From: Epiperipatus broadwayi
Taxonomy: Eukaryota; Onychophora; Udeonychophora; Euonychophora; Peripatidae
Assembly (NCBI GenBank): GCA_028023455.1
Contig: JAQFVV010006475.1
Span: 1,196,763 to 1,260,762, forward strand
Direction of reading: 5' to 3'
Length of the DNA stretch: 64,000 bases
This document shows, piece by piece, positions 37,451-47,900 of the stretch. Position numbers and translations under genes: made by a program. The notes under the pieces were generated by a model. It saw only the letters and a program-made list of their open reading frames with translations, did no database searches and was not told the DNA's origin. How positions within the stretch are numbered: position 1 is the first letter of the stretch; each line of letters begins with the position of its first letter.

Positions 37451-37694
37451 AAATTATTCTACACGAATAAAGCGTGATGAACAGGGCAACCAAAATGCAA
37501 AAAACATTAATTATAAATAACAATTTGCCAAGTGCTTTCATACTGTATACCAGAATCATGGCGACATATTGAAACTGAATGATTAATATTCCAGAGCATG
37601 CTCAGTGGAGCACTAGTGTTACACTGATTGATAACGTTTTTAGACTTAGCAATAAACCAGGCCTCTTTCAACTTCATTTTCTGATCATTTGACT
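37451..37694 (-). repeat. Penelope-like 3' end, left arm of inverted pair
   Basis: Covers the last codons of the nuclease frame and the 3' UTR. Its reverse complement recurs at 38516-38755; shared words include GAAGTTGAAAGAGGC, AACACTAGTGTT-like text and CATCACGCTTTATTC. Confidence 0.88.
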
Positions 37695-38515
37695 CATTGC
37701 ACACAGTAGTAATATTTTGAGGATAAAACTCGAGACCACAATTACTTTCATGACTTGAAAAAACAGAATTAATTTGTAAATCACTTTTAAATTTTTTTGT
37801 ACTGATAAATATACTGTTGCAAACGCGTTGAAACATTCGCCTTCATTTCACCGTAATAAATAGCATTACAACCATTTTTTTTACAAGTAATGGAATAAAT
37901 CACTTCATACTTATTCATTTCCTCCACATTATCCTTTGAATTGTTTATTAATCTATTTAAACCCAAAGGGGAACGGAATCCTACATTATAATCTTCACCA
38001 ATAATATTTTTTAATTTCTTACTTATTAATGGCACATAAGCTAAAGAAAACCACTTTTTGACAGTTTTATTATTCACATCCACTTTATGATTAAACTTTA
38101 AATTCTGATAAAACAAACACAATTGTCTGTGTAATATAGTTTGTTTGTATCCCACTCCTATCAAATCATTCATATATTTCTCAATATTACTTTTCCTTTC
38201 TGCTTCAAATTTACAAAGAAGCAAATTTCGATACAAACAACACTTAAATCCAGCCATTTTATAATTCAAAGGAACATTCAATGGCGGATGTATAAAACCT
38301 CTTACATTCAATGGTTTAACAAACATTTTATACCCAAACATATTATAGCATTTATATACATTTACATTTAAATACTTTAAGATACCATTATTTTCAAACT
38401 CAATAGTTCATGACAAACCAGAATTCTTATTTAATTCATTGAACATATCCACTATCACATCTTTTGAACCATACACAAAAACATCATCCACATATCTTCT
38501 ATATATTAAATCATA
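37507..38515 (-). pseudogene. Penelope-like RT C-terminus and GIY-YIG endonuclease
   Basis: The frame begins in RT motif C, with YRRYVDDVFVYGS (YVDD at 38483-38494), meets a TGA at 38408-38410, then runs open through 38341-37787. In the 184-residue part, residues 148-150 (IYS) and 161-165 (IYYGE), separated by CKKNGC, form the GIY-YIG signature, followed by STRLQQ. A frameshift near 37790-37830 moves the end into the frame 37836-37507, which continues KFKSDLQINSVFSSHESNCG and the helical KLKEAWFIAKSK. In intact elements the RT copies the RNA and the nuclease nicks the target. The stop, the frameshift and the missing front half of the RT make this a dead copy. Confidence 0.85.
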
Positions 38516-38755
38516 GTCAAATCATTGGAAAAGGAAGTTGAAAGAGGCTTGATTTATTGCTAAGTCTAAAAATGTTATTAATTAGCATAACACTAGTGTT
38601 CTACTGAGCATGTACTGGAATATTAACCATTCTATTTCAATATGTCACCATGATTCTGGTATACAGTACCAAAAGCACTTGGCAAATTGTTGTTTATAAT
38701 TGTTTTTTGCATTTTGGTTACTCTGTTCATCACGCTTTATTCATGTAAAATAATG
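38516..38755 (+). repeat. Penelope-like 3' end, right arm of inverted pair
   Basis: Inverted, diverged copy of 37451-37694. It joins the truncated RT at a GTCAAAT shared by both sides, so a short microhomology may have guided the joining. It ends near 38755 in TGTAAAATAATG. Confidence 0.88.
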
Positions 38756-38840
38756 TAGTAATATATAAAATATTAGTAAATTTTTGTAAGTCATCTTTTT
38801 TTATTTTCTTTTATCAGCAATATCTATATTTGTTTATTAG

Positions 38841-39204
38841 AATCAAAGTTCACAAACATCAGTCTAGTGTAGAAGAATTAGAGAAAGAAAAAAGTTTGAA
38901 TTCTGAATTGCATCAACAGATTCAACAGCTTAAAGGAGATCTTCACAATTTATCAGCTGTTCATCAGGATTTGCGATTACAAAACAGCAAATTAAAATCT
39001 TCCATTGATTTATTAACAAATGAACTGAAAGTTGCCAAAGCTGATTTTATCAAAATGAAGGACACAGATGACAAAGTTTTGACTCAACATAAAAGCAATG
39101 TAGAAGAATCTAAAAAACAATATTTAAAAAGAATTGAGGAATTGGAACAACATATTTCACATTTACACTTAAGTCATGATGCAGAAACTCAAGCAGTAAA
39201 AAAG
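38841..39204 (+). CDS. CEP83: CEP83-like protein, internal exon C
   Basis: Internal exon of 364 nt after TTGTTTATTAG (AG at 38839-38840) and before the donor GGTAAGA (GT at 39205). Its first base completes the arginine codon begun in exon B; 121 codons follow and it ends between codons. The peptide runs IKVHKHQSSVEELEKEKSLN, then ELHQQIQQLKGDLHNLS and LLTNELKVAKADF, to LEQHISHLHLSHDAETQAVK. It is continuous coiled coil with heptads of L/I and charged residues. The EKEKxxNxxLxQQI portion lines up with human CEP83 as I recall it (NAEKEKNENSDLKQQI). An ATG upstream in the intron gives a longer frame, but the splice phase and similarity favour starting at 38841. A Penelope-like fragment ends about 85 bp upstream. 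Confidence 0.87.
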
Positions 39205-41906
39205 GTAAGAAACTTCTATGAATATTTGATTACTAATATCTGTTTATAACAAAATTATTGAAATATTTATTAATCTTATTTTGTTTTATATTTGAAAACA
39301 AAACTTTATAATTTTGGTATAATGATTATTTGAAATATTTAATATGCAATATATTTTTTGAATTTTTTTTTTAACTTGTGTAATGAAAAGAAATAATTAG
39401 ATATCATTCCAAATTTTTTCTAATTTTATTTCTGTAATGAAAAGAAATAACTAAAAATAGTTTCAGATTTTTTTCTAATTTTTAGTTAAAGAAATTAAAA
39501 GTTTCATTGTAAATGAAAACAAAATTTATATTTTATATATACAAATATAAGTCATTGATATGTTTAATTTTTTTGGAATTTGTTTCTAACTGCTAATGTA
39601 CATATGTATATACTGTACCGGTCAAAATTGTATGTTAACTCAACACGATTCACAGCCTGAGTAAAAGTACCTCGAATCCAACCATATGCAAGATCAAAGA
39701 TAAAGAATACTTATGGATTCTGCCCTGTTCACCCATTCTCTAAATCTGCCAACTAATTAACAACTTTTTCGAGGTAAGCAATAAATCTTTTTCTATACTC
39801 CGATCTACTAGCATCAACGGTGGAGCATGAGCCTCAAGTAATTCTAATGTCTAACTCTAATATTGATTCTAATTAGATCTATTCATTAATTTAAATATAG
39901 GAATGGTGTGTATGTGACCTTGAGTCATCAGATAGCCACACAATAATTAATTAGAAACGCTAATTTTAGAATGAAATGAATGGAGTCGAATCACAGGTAG
40001 CTTAAATTCACATATATATTTAATAAAACAATTGTATAACTTTTCTAATGTCTCTCTGTTTTATTTCATAAATTTGTTAACATAAATTTCGGTCCTGTCA
40101 TTAATTATGCCTTGAATAAGGGAGTGGTATCGTTCATTTGCCAATTTAACAAATGACACGATTAGAGTTTTATGGTAGACGCTCACTCAAGTCTGAGATG
40201 TATGAGACAAATATTTTAAATACCCTATTTTAAACATAATTTAATTATAAATGAAATTATTTTAAGAGAGAAATAATTGAATCATATTTTAGGAATTGGT
40301 TTTGAAGAGAGTGGCATGTTTAAAATATAAACGGATTGCGATATTTGCAAATAAATATTTTAAGATTGTAAAACAAATAAATTAATCAGACTGTAGGCAA
40401 TCTGCTGTAATGTGCTTAGAACAAAAGAAATTGACTAGACCCAGCATTTGATATTACATTACCAGCATAGACTTAATTCCCCTGCTTTGTTCTAGTGATG
40501 CCAAGAAATAAACTGAATGGTCTGTGCCATTAGAAAACCTCAAGATATTTCAGGTGAAAGGATGGGAATCGCCAAGGCTTGCTAAGGTCAGCTTATCCCG
40601 GATTTCCCATTTTGTCTTTCATATCCTGATAAAAATTCATGGCCAGTGAAATTATCATATGGTCTAATTCTGATTTAGCAATTACAAAGAACAAAAGGCA
40701 AGTGATCAAGCAAAATGCTGGCAAGGCAAAATACAAATACTGAAGAATATATTTTTAGAATTTAAATATCAAATTGTACTGAACTATTAAAGATTACACA
40801 AATGTTATACGGATTGACCAAGATCAGAGCAATATAAAATAAATAAGCATTACATATTATTACAAATATTTTCTGAGTGACATGTCTCTCCCTTCAAAAC
40901 GAGATCCCACTAATATTTAAATTAAAACATTTATCACTCTTATTATTTAGCAAGAATAAACTTCCTACCCCCCTCCCTTTCATTCTTATAACATGAAATA
41001 ATATAACTAAATAAAATCTCATACTTGATCTAACGTCTACCCAAAAGTAAACCGTGTGCACATAAATATTTCAAAATATATAAAGTAATATAAAATTATT
41101 TCATCTTGACAAAAAAGGTTGCTCCAAGTATTAATCATTTAGAGCTAATACTTAGTTATTCACCGACAGATGTTGGTCGGGAAATAGGAAGCAAAATCTT
41201 TAATTATATATGGAACAAATTGGCGTATAGTGATTTTATTTTAAATAAGACATTTATCAGTCTTAAACAAATACATTCTTAAGTAAATAATAATAATAAT
41301 ATTTTCTGAACCACTTTAAAGGATATTTTAGCATTAAGAAGGCATAATTTTAAGACAGACAAAATGTGAGCAGATACATTAGATTTAAAGTGATAGCTAG
41401 TAAAATTTACAGAATTTTAATTAAACAATTACATTAAATTAAATGGGATTTTATTTAAGAAGACATTAAAGGTAGCAAAATTACATTATCAGGTCAACTG
41501 GAGTTTTTAAGTATAAATTAGGTGGTTAAAAATAAACAAATTGGGAACATATTACCTAATTTATTCTGGGTCCTTGTGGAAATTTGGATCCCATGATGAA
41601 ATATGAATTTCTGCACAGTCATAGCTAGCTATGAATTTTAATTTGAGAATTCAACAGTTCAGCAGTCCAATATTTATACATTTTGATGAAATTTCTCCGG
41701 CATTTGGTATTTGGCAATCATCTTTGAGACAGCGGGAAATTGACAGGCTACAAGGCCGTCTACTCCATTACCATGCTTCTAAACATTTATTGAAAATTTA
41801 ACCGGTGTGGATTTGCCAGGCAATCACTAAATGAAAACTATGACTGGCTGACCTCTATTGTTCTCATGGGCTGTTGATATTCTTTTCTGACCATTTTTGG
41901 GAAATT
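39205..41906. other. Intron 3 before the satellite, mixed and unrecognised
   Basis: Begins with T/A-rich DNA, then from about 39610 turns less AT-rich than most of the window. It contains small hairpins: ATCGTTCATTTG / CAAATGACACGAT (40129-40162) and CCGAC...GTCGG near 41163-41178. No open frame or known protein motif was found. The change in composition suggests old inserted elements next to the satellite. Its last bases before the array are GGGAAATT. Confidence 0.45.
39379..39486. repeat. 54-bp imperfect tandem duplication
   Basis: TGTAATGAAAAGAAATAA occurs at 39379 and again at 39433, each followed by a diverged TTTTTTCTAATTTT end. It lies just inside the intron after exon C. Confidence 0.8.
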
Positions 41907-44900
41907 CAAATTTTTAAAAATTGATGAATTTGAATACTTTAACATTGCAGTTCAGTATTATTTAGCTAATTCTACCTAAATATGACAAAATCAGCGAAAA
42001 AATTCATTCAAAATATAGTATTGTACACCAGCATGTTCATTTCGCGTTTTAAGCTTGGAAATACAGCTAGGATACAAATTTTTAAAAATTGATGAATTTG
42101 AATACTTTAACATTGCAGTTCAGTATTATTTAGCTAATTCTACCTAAATATGACAAAATCAGCGAAAAAATTCATTCAAAATATAGTATTGTACACCAGC
42201 ATGTTCCAATCGCGTTTTAAGCTTGGAAATACAGCTAGGATACAAATTTTTAAAAATTGATGAATTTGAATACTTTAACATTGCAGTTCAGTATTATTTA
42301 GCTAATTCTACCTAAATATGACAAAATCAGCGAAAAAATTCATTCAAAATATAGTATTGTATACCAGCATGTTCATTTCGCGTTTTAAGCTTGGAAATAC
42401 AGCTAGGATACAAATTTTAAAAAATTGATGAATTTGAATACTTTAACATTGCAGTTCAGTATTATTTAGCTAATTCTACCTAAATATGACAAAATCAGCG
42501 AAAAAATTCATTCAAAATATAGTATTGTACACCAGCATGTCCATTTCGCGTTTTAAGCTTGGAAATACAGCTAGGATACAAATTTTTAAAAATTGATGAA
42601 TTTGAATACTTTAACATTGCAGTTCAGTATTATTTAGCTAATTCTACCTAAATATGACAAAATCAGCGAAAAATTCATTCAAAATATAGTATTGTATACC
42701 AGCATGTTCATTTCGCGTTTTAAGCTTGGAAATACAGCTAGGATACAAATTTTAAAAAATTGATGAATTTGAATACTTTAACATTGCAGTTCAGTATTAT
42801 TTAGCTAATTCTACCTAAATATGACAAAATCAGCGAAAAAATTCATTCAAAATATAGTATTGTATACCAGCATGTCCATTTCGCGTTTTAAGCTTGGAAA
42901 TACAGCTAGGATACAAATTTTTAAAAATTGATGAATTTGAATACTTTAACATTGCAGTTCAGTATTATTTAGCTAATTCTACCTAAATATGACAAAATCA
43001 GCGAAAAAATTCATTCAAAATATAGTATTGTACACCAGCATGTTCATATCGCGTTTTAAGCTTGGAAATACAGCTAGGATACAAATTTTTAAAAATTGAT
43101 GAATTTGAATACTTTAACATTGCAGTTCAGTATTATTTAGCTAATTCTACCTAAATATGACAAAATCAGCGAAAAAATCCATTCAAAATATAGTATTGTA
43201 TACCAGCATGTCCATTTCGCGTTTTAAGCTTGGAAATACAGCTAGGATACAAATTTTTAAAAATTGATGAATTTGAATACTTTAACATTGCAGTTCAGTA
43301 TTATTTAGCTAATTCTACCTAAATATGACAAAATCAGCGAAAAAATTCATTCAAAATATAGTATTGTACACCAGCATGTTCCAATCGCGTTTTAAGCTTG
43401 GAAATACAGCTAGGATACAAATTTTTAAAAATTGATGAATTTCAACACTTTAACATTGCAGTTCAGTATTATTTAGCTAATTCTACCTAAATATGACAAA
43501 ATCAGCGAAAAAATTCATTCAAAATATAGTATTGTACACCAGCATGTTCCAATTCGCATTTTAAGCTTGGAAATACAGCTAGGATACAAATTTTTAAAAA
43601 TTGATGAATTTGAATACTTTAACATTGCAGTTCAGTATTATTTAGCTAATTCTACCTAAATATGACAAAATCAGCGAAAAAATTCATTCAAAATATAGTA
43701 TTGTACACCAGCATGTTCCAATCGCGTTTTAAGCTTGGAAATACAGCTAGGATACAAATTTTTAAAAATTGATGAATTTGAATACTTTAACATTGCAGTT
43801 CAGTATTATTTAGCTAATTCTACCTAAATATGACAAAATCAGCGAAAAAATTCATTCAAAATATAGTATTGTACACCAGCATGTTCCAATCGCGTTTTAA
43901 GCTTGGAAATACAGCTAGGATACAAATTTTTAAAAATTGATGAATTTGAATACTTTAACATTGCAGTTCAGTATTATTTAGCTAATTCTACCTAAATATG
44001 ACAAAATCAGCGAAAAAATTCATTCAAAATATAGTATTGTATACCAGCATGTCCATTTCGCGTTTCAAGCTTGGAAATACAGCTAGGATACAAATTTTTA
44101 AAAATTGATGAATTTGAATACTTTAACATTGCAGTTCAGTATTATTTAGCTAATTCTACCTAAATATGACAAAATCAGCGAAAAAATTCATTCAAAATAT
44201 AGTATTGTACACCAGCATGTTCCAATCGCGTTTTAAGCTTGGAAATACAGCTAGGATACAAATTTTTAAAAATTGATGAATTTGAATACTTTAACATTGC
44301 AGTTCAGTATTATTTAGCTAATTCTACCTAAATATGACAAAATCAGCGAAAAAATTCATTCAAAATATACTATTGTATACCAGCATGTCCATTTCGCGTT
44401 TCAAGCTTGGAAATACAGCTAGGATACAAATTTTTAAAAATTGATGAATTTGAATACTTTAACATTGCAGTTCAGTATTATTTAGCTAATTCTACCTAAA
44501 TATGACAAAATCAGCGAAAAAATTCATTCAAAATATAGTATTGTATACCAGCATGTTCATTTCGCGTTTTAAGCTTGGAAATACAGCTAGGATACAAATT
44601 TTTAAAAATTGATGAATTTGAATACTTTAACATTGCAGTTCAGTATTATTTAGCTAATTCTACCTAAATATGACAAAATCAGCGAAAAAATTCATTCAAA
44701 ATATAGTATTGTATACCAGCATGTTCCAATCGCGTTTTAAGCTTGGAAATACAGCTAGGATACAAATTTTTAAAAATTGATGAATTTGAATACTTTAACA
44801 TTGCAGTTCAGTATTATTTAGCTAATTCTACCTAAATATGACAAAATCAGCGAAAAAATTCATTCAAAATATAGTATTGTACACCAGCATGTCCATTTCG

Positions 44901-47900
44901 CGTTTTAAGCTTGGAAATACAGCTAGGATACAAATTTTTAAAAATTGATGAATTTGAATACTTTAACATTGCAGTTCAGTATTATTTAGCTAATTCTACC
45001 TAAATATGACAAAATCAGCGAAAAAATTTATTCCAAATATACTATTGTACACCAGCATGTCCATTTCGCGTTTTAAGCTTGGAAATACAGCTAGGATACA
45101 AATTTTTAAAAATTGATGAATTTGAATACTTTAACATTGCAGTTCAGTATTATTTAGCTAATTCTACCTAAATATGACAAAATCAGCGAAAAAATTCATT
45201 CAAAATATAGTATTGTACACCAGCATGTTCATATCGCGTTTTAAGCTTGGAAATACAGCTAGGATACAAATTTTTAAAAATTGATGAATTTGAATACTTT
45301 AACATTGCAGTTCAGTATTATTTAGCTAATTCTACCTAAATATGACAAAATCAGCGAAAAAATTCATTCAAAATATAGTATTGTACACCAGCATGTTCCA
45401 ATCGCGTTTTAAGCTTGGAAATACAGCTAGGATACAAATTTTTAAAAATTGATGAATTTCAACACTTTAACATTGCAGTTCAGTATTATTTAGCTAATTC
45501 TACCTAAATATGACAAAATCAGCGAAAAATTCATTCAAAATATAGTATTGTATACCAGCATGTTCATTTCGCGTTTTAAGCTTGGAAATACAGCCAGGAT
45601 ACAAATTTTAAAAAATTGATGAATTTGAATACTTTAACATTGCAGTTCAGTATTATTTAGCTAATTCTACCTAAATATGACAAAATCAGCGAAAAAATTC
45701 ATTCAAAATATAGTATTGTATACCAGCATGTCCATTTCGCGTTTTAAGCTTGGAAATACAGCTAGGATACAAATTTTTAAAAATTGATGAATTTGAATAC
45801 TTTAACATTGCAGTTCAGTATTATTTAGCTAATTCTACCTAAATATGACAAAATCAGCGAAAAAATTCATTCAAAATATAGTATTGTACACCAGCATGTT
45901 CATTTCGCGTTTTAAGCTTGGAAATACAGCTAGGATACAAATTTTTAAAAATTGATGAATTTGAATACTTTAACATTGCAGTTCAGTATTATTTAGCTAA
46001 TTCTACCTAAATATGACAAAATCAGCGAAAAAATTCATTCAAAATATAGTATTGTATACCAGCATGTCCATTTCGCGTTTTAAGCTTGGAAATACAGCTA
46101 GGATACAAATTTTTAAAAATTGATGAATTTGAATACTTTAACATTGCAGTTCAGTATTATTTAGCTAATTCTACCTAAATATGACAAAATCAGCGAAAAA
46201 ATTCATTCAAAATATAGTATTGTACACCAGCATGTTCCAATCGCGTTTTAAGCTTGGAAATACAGCTAGGATACAAATTTTTAAAAATTGATGAATTTGA
46301 ATACTTTAACATTGCAGTTCAGTATTATTTAGCTAATTCTACCTAAATATGACAAAATCAGCGAAAAAATTCATTCAAAATATAGTATTGTACACCAGCA
46401 TGTTCCAATCGCGTTTTAAGCTTGGAAATACAGCTAGGATACAAATTTTTAAAAATTGATGAATTTGAATACTTTAACATTGCAGTTCAGTATTATTTAG
46501 CTAATTCTACCTAAATATGACAAAATCAGCGAAAAAATTCATTCAAAATATAGTATTGTATACCAGCATGTCCATTTCGCGTTTTAAGCTTGGAAATACA
46601 GCTAGGATACAAATTTTTAAAAATTGATGAATTTGAATACTTTAACATTGCAGTTCAGTATTATTTAGCTAATTCTACCTAAATATGACAAAATCAGCGA
46701 AAAAATTCATTCAAAATATAGTATTGTACACCAGCATGTTCATTTCGCGTTTTAAGCTTGGAAATACAGCTAGGATACAAATTTTAAAAAATTGATGAAT
46801 TTGAATACTTTAACATTGCAGTTCAGTATTATTTAGCTAATTCTACCTAAATATGACAAAATCAGCGAAAAAATTCATTCAAAATATAGTATTGTATACC
46901 AGCATGTCCATTTCGCGTTTTAAGCTTGGAAATACAGCTAGGATACAAATTTTTAAAAATTGATGAATTTGAATACTTTAACATTGCAGTTCAGTATTAT
47001 TTAGCTAATTCTACCTAAATATGACAAAATCAGCGAAAAAATTCATTCAAAATATAGTATTGTACACCAGCATGTTCATTTCGCGTTTTAAGCTTGGAAA
47101 TACAGCTAGGATACAAATTTTTAAAAATTGATGAATTTGAATACTTTAACATTGCAGTTCAGTATTATTTAGCTAATTCTACCTAAATATGACAAAATCA
47201 GCGAAAAAATTCATTCAAAATATAGTATTGTATACCAGCATGTCCATTTCGCGTTTTAAGCTTGGAAATACAGCTAGGATACAAATTTTTAAAAATTGAT
47301 GAATTTGAATACTTTAACATTGCAGTTCAGTATTATTTAGCTAATTCTACCTAAATATGACAAAATCAGCGAAAAAATTCATTCAAAATATAGTATTGTA
47401 CACCAGCATGTTCCAATCGCGTTTTAAGCTTGGAAATACAGCTAGGATACAAATTTTTAAAAATTGATGAATTTGAATACTTTAACATTGCAGTTCAGTA
47501 TTATTTAGCTAATTCTACCTAAATATGACAAAATCAGCGAAAAAATTCATTCAAAATATAGTATTGTATACCAGCATGTCAATTTCGCATTTTAAGCTTG
47601 GAAATACAGCTAGGATACAAATTTTTAAAAATTGATGAATTTGAATACTTTAACATTGCAGTTCAGTATTATTTAGCTAATTCTACCTAAATATGACAAA
47701 ATCAGCGAAAAAATTCATTCAAAATATAGTATTGTACACCAGCATGTTCCAATCGCGTTTTAAGCTTGGAAATACAGCTAGGATACAAATTTTTAAAAAT
47801 TGATGAATTTCAACACTTTAACATTGCAGTTCAGTATTATTTAGCTAATTCTACCTAAATATGACAAAATCAGCGAAAAAATTCATTCAAAATATAGTAT

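Larger units (their letters stand above)
37451..38755 (-). mobile_element. Penelope-like element fragment with inverted 3' end
   Basis: The minus strand carries the C-terminal part of a Penelope-like reverse transcriptase followed by a GIY-YIG nuclease and a short 3' UTR (down to about 37451). Instead of the rest of the RT, position 38516 passes directly into a diverged copy of the element's own last ~240 bp in opposite orientation (38516-38755). Penelope-like elements are known for partial, tandem and inverted copies, so this arrangement fits the family. The element ends about 85 bp before the acceptor of exon C. Confidence 0.85.

Noticed and set aside
38141-38371. Plus-strand frame opposite the Penelope-like element
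   Set aside because: It is the reverse-strand shadow of the RT/GIY-YIG frame.
38830-39249. Independent gene starting at an ATG upstream of exon C
   Set aside because: The upstream residues lie before a good AG acceptor, the downstream ones after a consensus donor, and the exon joins exon B in phase.
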